From NCBI GenBank assembly GCA_036787895.1, contig DAIQOK010000006.1, positions 1 through 64,000 on the forward strand: DNA of 64,000 nucleotides. Reading direction: 5' to 3'. Under the pieces are notes generated by a model. It did no database searches, was not told the origin of the DNA, and was given only the letters and a program-made list of their open reading frames with translations. The stretch is from UBA7662 sp036787895 (GTDB taxonomy: Bacteria; Bacteroidota; Bacteroidia; UBA7662). The first letter of the stretch is position 1; each line of letters starts with the position of its first letter. The position numbers were made by a program, and so were the translations under genes. Positions 34,042-42,224 of this stretch are shown here, piece by piece.

Positions 34042-35004
34042 TTGCCGTACGAGGAAATACAAAATTTTCGCACGCCCTGGTGGCAGATAGGTGGCGACCT
34101 GCAAACAGCCTACCCGGGTCTCTTTCGAAAACTGACCCTTAATGGTTGTCAGCAGTTGACGGTGCCAACACCCGACGGGGACGAATTGTGGTTGGATCAC
34201 TACCGAAACAAGTCCGACGATTGGGTGATTTTATGTCATGGTCTTGAAGGCGACAGTCGCCGGCCCTATATGCTGGGCATGGCCCGTGCCCTTTTAGCCG
34301 AAGGCAAGCAGGTGGTAGCCTGGAATTATCGTTCCTGTGGCGGTCGGCTAAATCTACGGCCCGAATTTTACCACTCCGGTGCAACAGCCGACTTGGAAGT
34401 AATCGTTCAGTGGGTTAGCTCGCAAGCCGCGCGCCGGATTTTCCTGGTTGGCTTTAGTCTGGGTGGAAATCTGGTGATGAAATACCTCGGCGAACAGGAT
34501 GAATTAGTTCAAAACAAAATAACCGCTGCTGCGGCGATCTCTGTACCTACCGACCTGGCCGGAAGTAGCCACCAACTTGATGGATTATCGGGCTGGCCTT
34601 ATCGCTCACGTTTTCTGGCAACCCTAAAAGCTAAAGTCCGGGAGAAAGCCAAGCGCTTTCCATTACATTTTGAGCTCGACAAACTAGATTTGGTAGCCAA
34701 TTTACGTGCTTTCGATGACGCCTTTACAGCACCTTTACATGGCTTCAAAGATGCTGCTGACTATTATACCCGTTGCAGTTCCAAAGCCTTTATTCCTGCT
34801 ATTAAACGGCCTTGTTTGTTGCTTCAGGCCTGGAATGATCCTTTTTTGAGTCGATCTTGCTTTCCCATCGAATCATGTGCGAGGCATCCTCATGTTCAGC
34901 TCGAAATCAGCCGAACAGGCGGTCATGTTGGTTTTATGCAGCAGGGAAGCCGGCTCAGCTGGCCGGAAATTCGGATTCCTGCATTTTTTAGGCAATGTGA
35001 ATAA
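34042..35004 (+). CDS. YheT-family alpha/beta hydrolase
   Basis: Alpha/beta hydrolase of about 320 residues. The opening NFRTPWWQIGGDLQTAYPGL is the hallmark of the YheT/EMB8 family. The oxyanion motif LCHGLEGDSRRPYM, the nucleophile Ser in VGFSLGGNLVMKYL, an Asp in AWNDPFLS and a His in TGGHVGFM form the catalytic triad. No ATG exists before the conserved region. TTG 34042 gives the expected family N-terminus, whereas the frame extends to TTG 33973, which overlaps the start of the divergent thioredoxin-like gene. The start is therefore a judgement. The substrate is probably an ester, but it is unknown. Confidence 0.82.
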   Translation: MPYEEIQNFRTPWWQIGGDLQTAYPGLFRKLTLNGCQQLTVPTPDGDELWLDHYRNKSDDWVILCHGLEGDSRRPYMLGMARALLAEGKQVVAWNYRSCGGRLNLRPEFYHSGATADLEVIVQWVSSQAARRIFLVGFSLGGNLVMKYLGEQDELVQNKITAAAAISVPTDLAGSSHQLDGLSGWPYRSRFLATLKAKVREKAKRFPLHFELDKLDLVANLRAFDDAFTAPLHGFKDAADYYTRCSSKAFIPAIKRPCLLLQAWNDPFLSRSCFPIESCARHPHVQLEISRTGGHVGFMQQGSRLSWPEIRIPAFFRQCE

Positions 35005-35055
35005 TTGGTTCACATTGAGTGGTTGCAGGCCCTTATTTTTGAATAAAAGATTAGC

Positions 35056-36210
35056 GTGAAGTTTTCGGAAGTAGTTGGTCAGGAAGCACTCAAAGAAAAG
35101 TTAGTTCAAACTGTACATGAGGGCAGAATTAGCCATGCCCAGCTGTTTCTCGGCAGCGAAGGCACTGGTGCGCTACCTATGGCCCTGGCATATGCCCAGT
35201 TTTTGAATTGTTTGAGCCCGGGTGAAAGCGACTCTTGTGGCACTTGCTCGTCCTGTGTGAAGTACAGCAAACTCATTCACCCCGACCTCCATCTCTCTTT
35301 TCCTTTTATAAAGAAGGAAGGCGTTGACAGTGATAAAGTGACAGCAGCTATGTACCTGAAGGAATTTCGGGAGACTTTTCTTGAGGATCCTTACATGAGT
35401 TACGACAGCTGGATACAGACTTTGGGTGCTGTAAATAAGCATGCGAATATCAATAAGGCAGAATGTATAGAGATTATCAGTAAGCTGGGTTTACATACGT
35501 TCGAAGGCAAATACAAGGTTTTGGTGCTTTGGTTGCCCGAATACCTGCAGCAAACCGGTAACATCCTGCTCAAAATCATAGAAGAGCCACCGGCAGGTAC
35601 TGTGTTTCTCCTGGTTGCCGAACGCTCGGAGATGCTGTTATCGACCATATTATCGCGCACACAATTGATTAAGGTGCCGCGATTGTCGGTAGAGGCCATC
35701 ACGACTCACCTCAAGTTACAATTTGAGCTGTCCGAAAAGGACGCGCACAGCATCGCTTTACTTTCTGAAGGCAATTTGCGCTCAGCGAGGGCCTTGGTAC
35801 AGCATGAGGTTAGCCTGAATGAATCACTTTTCATCAATTTTATGCGTTCGGCGTATAAAGTAAATGGGGGAGAGATATTGTTGTGGCTTGATAAGGTGAG
35901 TGAGATGACAAGAGAGCAGCAGAAAAACTTTCTGCAGTATGGCTTGCATCTCATTCGGGAGTGCTTTTTGATGCAATATGGCTCAGCCAAACTGGTGCGA
36001 TTGCGCGATACCGAGCTTCAGTTTGTTACCGATTTTTCGCCCTTCATTTTAAAGCAACATGTGCAGGAATACAATCGGATCCTTAATGATGCGATTTATT
36101 ATATTGAAAGAAACGCCAACGGTCGGTTGGTGTTTCATAACCTGGCCAACGAAATAGAGAGGCTATTGGCCCAATCGCGTAAACTACATGCGGCAATGCC
36201 CACCACTTAG
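35056..36210 (+). CDS. holB: DNA polymerase III subunit delta' (clamp-loader AAA+ protein)
   Basis: Subunit of the clamp loader that puts the sliding clamp on DNA. It has 384 residues and starts with GTG at 35056 (MKFSEVVGQEALKEKLVQ). The AAA+ fold is recognisable by ISHAQLFLGSEGTGALPMA, a degenerate Walker A, as expected for a non-hydrolysing delta' subunit. A zinc module follows (CGTCSSCVKYSKLIHPD), then VLVLWLPEYLQQTGNILLKIIEEPP and the SRTQLIKVPRLS sensor region. It is upstream of ricT and gldH, a common Bacteroidota gene order. Confidence 0.9.
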   Translation: MKFSEVVGQEALKEKLVQTVHEGRISHAQLFLGSEGTGALPMALAYAQFLNCLSPGESDSCGTCSSCVKYSKLIHPDLHLSFPFIKKEGVDSDKVTAAMYLKEFRETFLEDPYMSYDSWIQTLGAVNKHANINKAECIEIISKLGLHTFEGKYKVLVLWLPEYLQQTGNILLKIIEEPPAGTVFLLVAERSEMLLSTILSRTQLIKVPRLSVEAITTHLKLQFELSEKDAHSIALLSEGNLRSARALVQHEVSLNESLFINFMRSAYKVNGGEILLWLDKVSEMTREQQKNFLQYGLHLIRECFLMQYGSAKLVRLRDTELQFVTDFSPFILKQHVQEYNRILNDAIYYIERNANGRLVFHNLANEIERLLAQSRKLHAAMPTT

Positions 36211-36223
36211 GGGGCCTTTGTCG

Positions 36224-36231
36224 TATATTTG
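36224..36231 (+). promoter_or_regulatory. Candidate -7 box (TATATTTG) for ricT-gldH
   Basis: TATATTTG fits TAnnTTTG, 23 nt before the ricT ATG at 36255. A purine-rich AAAGGAG (36242-36248) lies 6 nt before the ATG and resembles a Shine-Dalgarno site, rare in this window. Confidence 0.45.
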
Positions 36232-36254
36232 GTCATTCGTAAAAGGAGTATTGG

Positions 36255-37769
36255 ATGGGATGTGGATCTTGTAGCAATGGAGGTTGCGCTCCAGCCGGTT
36301 GTGGGAGCAAAGGCTCTTGCGCCAGCGGAGGATGTAATCGCCTGAATGTATTTGACTGGTTAGCCGACGTTGACCTCCCCTGGGGACAACGTGAATTTGA
36401 TATTGTAGAAGTTCATTTTAAAGGAACACGCAAGGAATATTACCGCAACAGCGATTTGATCGATCTTTTCCCGGGCGACTGGGTTGTGGTTGAAGGTGCA
36501 TCCGGACATGATGTAGGTAAAGTTAGCCTCAAAGGCGAGTTGGTGCGTTTACAGCTGAAGCGTAAAAAGATAGCCGAAGACAGCCCGTCGATTAAAAAAT
36601 TATACCGCAAAGCTGCAGAAGCGGATATTGAAAAATTATTGGAATTACGGGCTAAAGAACCTGAGATAATTGCCAAATCGCGCAATATTATCAAAAACAT
36701 GAAGCTCGATATGAAATTGGGTGATGTTGAATTTCAGGCCGATCGTTCTAAAATCATATTTTATTATACCGCCGAAGAACGGGTCGATTTCCGGGAACTC
36801 ATACGTGTGCTTGCCGACGAGTTCAAGGCACGTATAGAAATGAAACAAATTGGCGCCCGCCAAGAAGCCGGTCGCATCGGTGGCCTAGGCGTTTGCGGAT
36901 TAGAGCTCTGCTGCTCTTCCTGGTTAACTGATTTTCGTACCGTTTCCACCTCAGCAGCCCGATATCAGAATTTATCCCTCAACCCTGCTAAACTGGCCGG
37001 GCAATGTGGCCGTTTAAAATGCTGTCTCAACTACGAGCTCGACACGTATATGGATGCGCTCAAGGACTTTCCAACCGATGCCCGAACCATACAAACCGCC
37101 AAGGGATCGTATGAGCTCATTAAAACCGACATCTTCAAAAAACAGATGTGGTATCAACTGCAAACCAGCCGGGCTGCGACTCCAGTTGGTGATACTGCAC
37201 CCTTTGCGCTCATGCCTGAAAAAGTAAGAGAACTCAGGGAGATGAATAAAAAGGGTATCAAACCCGACGCCATCGAAGAACATATCTACGTGGAAGAGCT
37301 AGAAACCCTTGAAGAGGTGCTCGACTTTGAGAGTGTAGCCGAGGGTGGTCTGGATCGTTTTGACCGGCAAGGCAGAAATAAAAAGAAGAAAAACAAAAAT
37401 CGTCATAACGACAGACGGCCAAATCGCCCGACAGTTGCCGATAACCGTTCGTCAGCAGGCCCTCAAGCTCCACAAGCAGGAACTTCTATTCCACCAAAAC
37501 AGGAACAAACGCGCCCGCCTAGATCGGATAACCGCCCCGAAGGTGGCCCCCGTCCCGAACGGCAGGGTCGCTCACCAAGGCCTGATAACCGCCCGACTCG
37601 GGAAGATCAAGCTCTAACAGCTCAAAATGCCGATGGCGCAGCCCGCAGCTCTCGTCCGGAAAACACCAATAGAAACAACAATAATCGCAATCGCGATAGA
37701 AATCGTAATCGCAACAACCGACCCAGACCTGATCGTCCGGCTTCGGATAAACCGGCCGGGGCAGAATGA
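36255..37769 (+). CDS. ricT: RicT (YaaT/PSP1-family) iron-sulphur protein with Arg/Asn-rich tail
   Basis: Homologue of RicT, which in Bacillus works with RicA and RicF in a complex that carries Fe-S clusters and affects RNA maturation by RNase Y. It has 504 residues. The first 27 hold six cysteines in Gly/Ser-rich surroundings (GCGSCSNGGC ... GCNRL). The PSP1 domain covers about residues 40-300 with the cysteine motifs GLGVCGLELCCSSWL and GQCGRLKCCLNYEL that bind the cluster. From about residue 365 the chain is a low-complexity Arg/Asn/Pro tail (NRDRNRNRNNRPRP), probably disordered and nucleic-acid binding. Its stop overlaps the gldH start by 4 nt. RNase Y itself is encoded at 57457-59013. 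Confidence 0.9.
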   Translation: MGCGSCSNGGCAPAGCGSKGSCASGGCNRLNVFDWLADVDLPWGQREFDIVEVHFKGTRKEYYRNSDLIDLFPGDWVVVEGASGHDVGKVSLKGELVRLQLKRKKIAEDSPSIKKLYRKAAEADIEKLLELRAKEPEIIAKSRNIIKNMKLDMKLGDVEFQADRSKIIFYYTAEERVDFRELIRVLADEFKARIEMKQIGARQEAGRIGGLGVCGLELCCSSWLTDFRTVSTSAARYQNLSLNPAKLAGQCGRLKCCLNYELDTYMDALKDFPTDARTIQTAKGSYELIKTDIFKKQMWYQLQTSRAATPVGDTAPFALMPEKVRELREMNKKGIKPDAIEEHIYVEELETLEEVLDFESVAEGGLDRFDRQGRNKKKKNKNRHNDRRPNRPTVADNRSSAGPQAPQAGTSIPPKQEQTRPPRSDNRPEGGPRPERQGRSPRPDNRPTREDQALTAQNADGAARSSRPENTNRNNNNRNRDRNRNRNNRPRPDRPASDKPAGAE

Positions 37770-38230
37770 GGCGACATTTTTTGACTTTGGTGCTGGGAAC
37801 AAGCCTGTTCATGGCGTGTGACAATAAACGTATTGTAGATGTTTTTGAGTCTGTGGCCAATGAAAGCTGGGCCTATGCCGATACGGTCAGCGTTGGCTTT
37901 ACTGTTGAGGACACGACAAAAACCTACAATTTATACCTCAATGTTCGACATAGTGGTACTTATGCCTATCGCAATATGTATGTGCGCATGCATCTTACCA
38001 ATCCACAAGGAGAGCGTGGAACGCAAGTGGTTAGTTTTGAATTGGCCGATGCCACCGGAAAATGGTATGGAAAAGGCTTAGGTGATTTGTACGAATACCG
38101 GGTAAAATGGCGCGAAGGGGCAAGGTTTAAGTTGGCCGGTGATTACCAGGTTCAAATTGAACAGTTTATGCGGGAAGATCCACTGCCTGGTATTTCAGAT
38201 ATAGGCTTGCGTTTAGAGTACGCAGATTAA
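37766..38230 (+). CDS. gldH: Gliding motility lipoprotein GldH
   Basis: Lipoprotein of 154 residues. A short signal (MRRHFLTLVLGTSLFMAC) has the lipobox Cys at residue 18. The mature sequence follows the GldH pattern: VDVFESVANESWAYADTVSV, LNVRHSGTYAYRNMYVRM and GKGLGDLYEYRVKWRE, then a terminal GISDIGLRLEY. GldH is required for gliding in Flavobacterium johnsoniae, though its exact part is not known. Location after ricT with an ATGA overlap is the order seen in other Bacteroidota. A terminator follows 18 nt after the stop. Confidence 0.9.
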   Translation: MRRHFLTLVLGTSLFMACDNKRIVDVFESVANESWAYADTVSVGFTVEDTTKTYNLYLNVRHSGTYAYRNMYVRMHLTNPQGERGTQVVSFELADATGKWYGKGLGDLYEYRVKWREGARFKLAGDYQVQIEQFMREDPLPGISDIGLRLEYAD

Positions 38231-38248
38231 TACATCCTGTCAGTAATA

Positions 38249-38282
38249 AAAAAAGGGCATTTCAAACGAAATGCCCTTTTTT
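38249..38282. terminator. Bidirectional intrinsic terminator
   Basis: A 15-bp inverted repeat (aaaaaagggcatttc / gaaatgccctttttt) with a 4-nt loop. It lies between gldH (+) and the T9SS cargo gene (-). Confidence 0.92.
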
Positions 38283-38297
38283 ATGTGGTTACTCAGT

Positions 38298-38975
38298 TTA
38301 TTGCTTGACAAAACTTTTAGAAACAACCTGCTTACCATTAAAAACGCGCAATATATAGTTGCCTTTTGGTAATTGATGTATTGGAATTTCAATGGCCTGC
38401 TGGGCTTGATGGAAGTTCAGCTCTTGGATTTTTTTACCGATGGCATTGTAAATTTCAATTTTACCCTGTGTCATGTTTTTGGTTGCCTTCAAGTATAAAA
38501 CATCGGTAGCCGGTACAGGATAAAGTTTGAATTCAGGTTTTTTCAAATCTGCTACATTCGAAGCATTGGTAGAGCCGACAAATGTAACGATGGTCTGATT
38601 AGACGGGTTGTTTATCTCATACACACGAACCCGGGTAATGCCGCTACCGGTGGTGTTGAAAGGATAAAAATGTGCATCCAGATTGCCTACTTCATTGGCA
38701 TTGAGGGTGAAGTCGGCACTATCGGTATTGTCGCTGTAGCAGGTAACCACATCGCAAATCGCAGTTCTCCAATTGGTAGTTAGGTTATTGTAGATGCGTA
38801 CCCAGCGGAAGTTGCCTGCTGAAGTGCCGGTATTGCGGATGCTGCTGTAGCCTACAACTTCAAAATCGGTCGAAAGGCCATTGGCAAAAACTGTATCTCC
38901 AGAGATGCTGATTATTTGGGCAAATACCCCAAAACTCAACAAACCGAAACATATCGTTAGTAATAATTTTTTCAT
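38298..38975 (-). CDS. Small T9SS type A cargo protein, unknown function
   Basis: Secreted protein of 225 residues. The start at 38975 gives a typical signal (MKKLLLTICFGLLSFGVFAQ). The upstream in-frame ATG adds six residues and would put the start closer to the promoter. The body (about residues 22-140) is a single beta-sandwich-like domain with one Cys pair (AICDVVTCYSDN). Residues 150-225 are a type A sorting domain (FKLYPVPATDVLYLKA, GKIEIYNAIGKKIQELNF, LPKGNYILRVFNGKQVV). The domain itself I do not recognise. It has a well-formed promoter upstream and is monocistronic. Confidence 0.82.
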   Translation of the reverse strand: MKKLLLTICFGLLSFGVFAQIISISGDTVFANGLSTDFEVVGYSSIRNTGTSAGNFRWVRIYNNLTTNWRTAICDVVTCYSDNTDSADFTLNANEVGNLDAHFYPFNTTGSGITRVRVYEINNPSNQTIVTFVGSTNASNVADLKKPEFKLYPVPATDVLYLKATKNMTQGKIEIYNAIGKKIQELNFHQAQQAIEIPIHQLPKGNYILRVFNGKQVVSKSFVKQ

Positions 38976-39003
38976 AGTTTGGATTTTGCCCAATGTATAG
39001 CAA

Positions 39004-39034
39004 CAAATATACCAAAATCTAGGGGCATTGTCAA
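39004..39034 (-). promoter_or_regulatory. Bacteroidota promoter for the small T9SS cargo gene
   Basis: On the minus strand a TTG (39034-39032) is followed after 20 nt by TATATTTG (39011-39004). This matches the -33 TTG / -7 TAnnTTTG arrangement. The gene starts 28 nt downstream at 38975. Confidence 0.65.
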
Positions 39035-39068
39035 GTGAGTATCTGCAGCTTCACTTTATTTAGCAAAT

Positions 39069-39779
39069 TTATAACATCCGTTCATCAGAAAAGCTGAAAT
39101 AGCCATTAGGGACGAAAATAACGTGATCGACTAGTGTAACATCCAACCAGTTGCAGGCCGCTTTTATGCGTTCGGTGAGATTTTTGTCCTGGGGGCTGGC
39201 CATTTTTTGACCCGATGGATGATTATGCATGAGTACAATGGCACTGGCCTGGTGGTCGAGCATGGCACGAAGGATTTTTTTTGGATCAGCTACAGTTGAG
39301 GTAACACCACCAACTCCAATTAAAGTTTGGTTAATCACCCGATTGGCGCGGTTCAAAAGCAGTACCCGAAATTCTTCATGTTGCAAGTCTTCAAACAAAT
39401 GCTGATAGCCTTCCCAGATATCCCGACTGCTTCGAATGAGCAGGGGTTTGTCGGGGTTAGCAGCCTTTCGGCGCCGACCAAGCTCCAGGGCGGCGGCAAT
39501 GCCAACAGCTTTCGCTGGGCCTATGCCCTTGATCCGGGTAAGCTCAGCTACACTGGCGAGTCCGAGTTTGTCCAGATCGGCCTGGAAATAGGCCAGTAGT
39601 TGCCTCGCGAGTTCGAGTGCATTTAACTTGCCGTGACCAGTACCAAGCAAAAGGGCGATAAGCTCAGCATCACTCAGACTTTGTCGGCCTTTATGCAAAA
39701 ACTTTTCCCGAGGCCGGTCGTCGATACCCCAGTTTTTAATCGACAGATAAGGTGCCTGAAAATCATTAATTGGCTTCAT
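39069..39779 (-). CDS. radC: RadC-family JAB-domain protein
   Basis: JAB/MPN-type metalloprotein of 236 residues, named RadC but with no proven repair function. The N-terminal part has the family's RPREKFLHKGRQSLSDAELI. A helix-hairpin-helix follows (LTRIKGIGPAKAVGIAAALE, about residues 83-102). The JAMM metal motif is complete: VLMHNHPSGQKMASPQD, with the two His and the Asp, preceded by Glu in the EEFRVLLLNRANRV strand. It follows rpsT on the same strand but is separated from it by a terminator. Its stop is followed by the promoter of the T9SS cargo gene. Confidence 0.9.
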   Translation of the reverse strand: MKPINDFQAPYLSIKNWGIDDRPREKFLHKGRQSLSDAELIALLLGTGHGKLNALELARQLLAYFQADLDKLGLASVAELTRIKGIGPAKAVGIAAALELGRRRKAANPDKPLLIRSSRDIWEGYQHLFEDLQHEEFRVLLLNRANRVINQTLIGVGGVTSTVADPKKILRAMLDHQASAIVLMHNHPSGQKMASPQDKNLTERIKAACNWLDVTLVDHVIFVPNGYFSFSDERML

Positions 39780-39790
39780 TTAGCCAAATT

Positions 39791-39820
39791 AAAAAGGCTT
39801 TCTCATCAGAGAAAGCCTTT
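39791..39820 (-). terminator. rpsT terminator
   Basis: A 12-bp stem (aaaggctttctc / gagaaagccttt) with a 4-nt loop. On the minus strand it is followed by a T run and lies about 30 nt after the rpsT stop at 39849, just before radC. Confidence 0.85.
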
Positions 39821-39848
39821 GCGTGATTCGGGATAAAAGTTGCGTCGA

Positions 39849-40103
39849 TTACGACAAACCGTTCACATGGCGCATCAGTTTCGACTTCTGGTGACCAGCT
39901 TTGTTACGGTGTATGATATTTTTCTTCGCCAGACGGTCGATACGAGAAACAACAGAAGGAAGCATTTCCTCAGCTGTTTTTTTGTCGTTTACCGACTTAA
40001 GCCTTTTGATCATCGTTTTAGCTGTTTTCAGCTGATAACGGTTACGCAAACGCCTCACGGCTGTCTGACGGATTCTCTTGAGTGCTGATTTATGATTTGC
40101 CAT
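39849..40103 (-). CDS. rpsT: 30S ribosomal protein S20
   Basis: Primary 16S rRNA-binding protein of the small subunit. The 84 residues have the S20 pattern: MANHKSALKRIRQTAVRRLR at the start, then helices rich in Lys/Arg (KTAKTMIKRLKSVNDKKTAE) and the conserved LAKKNIIHRNKAGHQKSKL. Length matches the family. A well-formed -33/-7 promoter lies upstream and a terminator downstream, so it is a separate transcription unit. The protein is basic throughout and has no cysteine. Confidence 0.97.
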   Translation of the reverse strand: MANHKSALKRIRQTAVRRLRNRYQLKTAKTMIKRLKSVNDKKTAEEMLPSVVSRIDRLAKKNIIHRNKAGHQKSKLMRHVNGLS

Positions 40104-40134
40104 TTTTTCTTTGTTCGATTTCCAAACAGGAGTG

Positions 40135-40164
40135 CAAATATACCAAGTCGTTTTGGTTTTGCAA
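40135..40164 (-). promoter_or_regulatory. rpsT promoter (-33 TTG, 19-nt spacer, -7 TATATTTG)
   Basis: On the minus strand TTG (40164-40162), a 19-nt spacer and TATATTTG (40142-40135) form the clearest Bacteroidota promoter in the window. The rpsT start is 31 nt downstream. Confidence 0.75.
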
Positions 40165-40228
40165 TATCTGTTGCAGAATTACTTAGGTTAAAATCTCTTT
40201 AAGTTGCTGATACTCCTGTTTTTTGTCC

Positions 40229-40236
40229 TAAATTTG
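40229..40236 (+). promoter_or_regulatory. Candidate -7 box (TAAATTTG) for DUF4920 gene
   Basis: TAAATTTG fits TAnnTTTG and lies 21 nt before the ATG at 40258. A TTG at 40204-40206 is 22 nt upstream, slightly long for a -33 box. Confidence 0.5.
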
Positions 40237-40257
40237 ACTTCACAACACTACTGCAAG

Positions 40258-40731
40258 ATGAAAAAAATACTTCTCCTCCTGGTTGTGGCTGCTTTTGCGG
40301 CTTGTACCGGTCCGGCTAAAGAAGCTCAGCAAGCTACAGCCGATTACGCCTATTACGGCGATACAATTACTGCGGATGATGCTGTGCCGGCGCCTAAGCT
40401 CTATAGCTTGATGGAAGGCAAGGAGCAATTAAACGTGAAATTGGTCGGCACCATCGAAGAATGTTGTCAGAAAAAGGGCTGCTGGATGAAAGTGGATATG
40501 GGTGACGGCAAAACCATGCGGGTGAGCTTTAAGGATTATGCCTTTTTCGTACCTATGAATTCGGCTGGTAAAGAAGTTATTATGCAAGGTGTTGCTTCTA
40601 TTGAAGAAACCAGTGTAGAAGCTTTACGTCATTTCGCGGAAGATGCCGGCAAAAGCAAGGATGAAATAGCTGCTATTACAGAACCTAAAAAAGAGCTGGT
40701 TTTTGAAGCCAGTGGCGTGATACTGAAATGA
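40258..40731 (+). CDS. DUF4920-family lipoprotein
   Basis: Lipoprotein of 157 residues. Start ATG 40258 gives MKKILLLLVVAAFAACTG, with the lipobox Cys at residue 16; the longer frame begins inside the promoter. The mature domain carries the DUF4920 hallmark ECCQKKGCWMKVDMGDG (three cysteines and the CWM motif), followed by VSFKDYAFFVPMNSAGKEV. The fold is OB-like and the function unknown. The ATGA overlap with the next gene, a CXXCH lipoprotein, suggests that the two act together, possibly in copper or haem handling (inference). Confidence 0.88.
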   Translation: MKKILLLLVVAAFAACTGPAKEAQQATADYAYYGDTITADDAVPAPKLYSLMEGKEQLNVKLVGTIEECCQKKGCWMKVDMGDGKTMRVSFKDYAFFVPMNSAGKEVIMQGVASIEETSVEALRHFAEDAGKSKDEIAAITEPKKELVFEASGVILK

Positions 40732-41156
40732 AAAGCTGGTTGGCACTGTTAGGCAGCCTGCTTTTCATTTTGTTTTTAGCCGCTTGTGGGCAGCAAGAAG
40801 CCAAAGAAGAAGCGAAATCGGTAGTAGCACCTGCGAAACCTATGGCCATGATGATGCGTGCTATTTATGATCAAAGTGCCGAAATGCGCCAATGGGTTGA
40901 AGCAGGCAAAGCCCTTGATTCGACACATTTCCGCTTTTTGGATTTTCATCAGCTCGAACCAACCGATTCGACTGTGCTGGTGGATGTTTTTTACAAACAT
41001 AACCAGGACTTTAAAGCAGCATTCGAAGATTTGGTACGCGCAGCCGAGGCCGATAAGGAAAAATACAATACCTTACTGACTAAATGCGTGAACTGTCACG
41101 AGGACTTTTGTCCAGGACCGATTAAACGAATTAACAAACTCAAGCTGGCATCGTGA
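40728..41156 (+). CDS. Cytochrome-c'-like lipoprotein (C-terminal CXXCH)
   Basis: Lipoprotein of 142 residues with signal SLLFILFLAACGQQ (lipobox Cys near residue 20). A helical bundle region (MMMRAIYDQSAEMRQWVE ... FYKHNQDFKAAFEDLVRAA) ends in TKCVNCHEDFCPGPIKRINK. The CVNCH motif is the c-type haem site, and the late position in a four-helix bundle matches cytochrome c'-type proteins. It is translationally coupled to the DUF4920 gene (4-nt overlap). The pair is probably attached to a membrane facing the periplasm. Confidence 0.85.
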   Translation: MKSWLALLGSLLFILFLAACGQQEAKEEAKSVVAPAKPMAMMMRAIYDQSAEMRQWVEAGKALDSTHFRFLDFHQLEPTDSTVLVDVFYKHNQDFKAAFEDLVRAAEADKEKYNTLLTKCVNCHEDFCPGPIKRINKLKLAS

Positions 41157-41176
41157 TGCCGGTTTTATACTGAATA

Positions 41177-41204
41177 AACGAGCTCTCCTAACCGAGGGCT
41201 CGTT
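41177..41204 (+). terminator. Possible weak terminator
   Basis: An 11-bp stem with one G-U pair (aacgagctctc / gagggctcgtt) and a 6-nt loop, 20 nt past the stop of the cytochrome-c'-like gene. The following tract (ccatttt) is poor in T, so it may be only a transcript-end hairpin. Confidence 0.5.
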
Positions 41205-41224
41205 CCATTTTAAAGCTCGTTGAA

Positions 41225-42196
41225 ATGAAAAAATATGCGCCGTTTGTAATAGTACTACTTCTGCTACCGGCATTTCAAAGCGGTGGCTGGGGTTTTTATG
41301 CCCACCAAAAAATTAACCGCATCGCGGTTTACAGTCTGCCACCGGAAATGTTTGGTTTTTATAAGTCGCATATCGACTATCTCACCGAACATGCAGTTGA
41401 TGCCGATAAACGCCGTTATGCAGTAAAAGAGGAAGCGCCACGTCATTATATCGACTTGGATCACTATGGTGTATATCCTTTCGACAAGGTGCCGCGACCT
41501 TGGAAAGATGCTGTAGTTGCATTGAGTGAAGACACTTTGTTGGCCTATGGTATTGTTCCCTGGCAGGTTGAACGGATGTATTACCAATTGGTAAGAGCTT
41601 TCAAAGACAAAAAAGAAACATCCATTTTGCGTATCAGCGCAGATATTGGTCATTACATCGCCGATGCACATGTGCCCTTGCATACGACCGAAAATTACAA
41701 TGGTCAACTTACCGGACAGCATGGTATCCATGGCCTATTGGAATCGCGTCTGCCGGAGCTTTTTGCAGTGAATTATGACTTGATTACCGGCCGAGCTCAA
41801 CCCTTCAGTAAGCCACTCGAACGCATTTGGGAAGTAGTATTGGCGAGTTCAGCAGCTGTCGACTGTGTGTTATACCTCGAACGGCAGACATTTGCCGCTA
41901 TTCCGGCCGACAGGCAATATGTGTATGAACAAAGAGGAAACCGACAGGTGAAAGCCTATGCTCCGGAATATGCTGCCGATTATCACCAGCGTTTGAACGG
42001 CCTGATTGAACGACGAATGCGGGATGCCATTCAGACAGTTGCCGCTTTTTGGTATTCCGCCTGGTTAGACGCGGGACAGCCCGACTTAAATCGCTTGGAG
42101 CAGCGCGTATTAAGCCAGGAGGAGATCAATCAGCTGGAAAAGGAAGAAAAACACTATCGCGAGGGTCAGCCGGTAGGCAGGCCGGAAGCAGACTAA
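41225..42196 (+). CDS. Zinc-dependent phospholipase C-like exported protein
   Basis: Exported hydrolase of 323 residues from the zinc-dependent phospholipase C / S1-P1 nuclease superfamily. A signal (MKKYAPFVIVLLLLPAFQSG) ends just before GWGFYAHQKIN. A Trp near the mature N-terminus and the first His are ligands in this family. Further ligands are visible: HYIDLDHYG, then the long HxxxDxHxPxH-type element ADIGHYIADAHVPLHTTENY and QHGIHGLLESRLPE. The substrate could be phospholipid or nucleic acid; sequence alone does not say. The C-terminal 60 residues are Arg/Glu/Gln-rich and polar. It stands alone between the cytochrome pair and the sterol desaturase. Confidence 0.85.
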   Translation: MKKYAPFVIVLLLLPAFQSGGWGFYAHQKINRIAVYSLPPEMFGFYKSHIDYLTEHAVDADKRRYAVKEEAPRHYIDLDHYGVYPFDKVPRPWKDAVVALSEDTLLAYGIVPWQVERMYYQLVRAFKDKKETSILRISADIGHYIADAHVPLHTTENYNGQLTGQHGIHGLLESRLPELFAVNYDLITGRAQPFSKPLERIWEVVLASSAAVDCVLYLERQTFAAIPADRQYVYEQRGNRQVKAYAPEYAADYHQRLNGLIERRMRDAIQTVAAFWYSAWLDAGQPDLNRLEQRVLSQEEINQLEKEEKHYREGQPVGRPEAD

Positions 42197-42209
42197 ATGC
42201 AGATTATCC

Positions 42210-42217
42210 TATATTTG
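42210..42217 (+). promoter_or_regulatory. Candidate -7 box (TATATTTG) for sterol desaturase gene
   Basis: TATATTTG ends 7 nt before the ATG at 42225, leaving room for almost no leader. No -33 box of the right spacing is seen. Confidence 0.45.
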
Positions 42218-42224
42218 CAACTGC

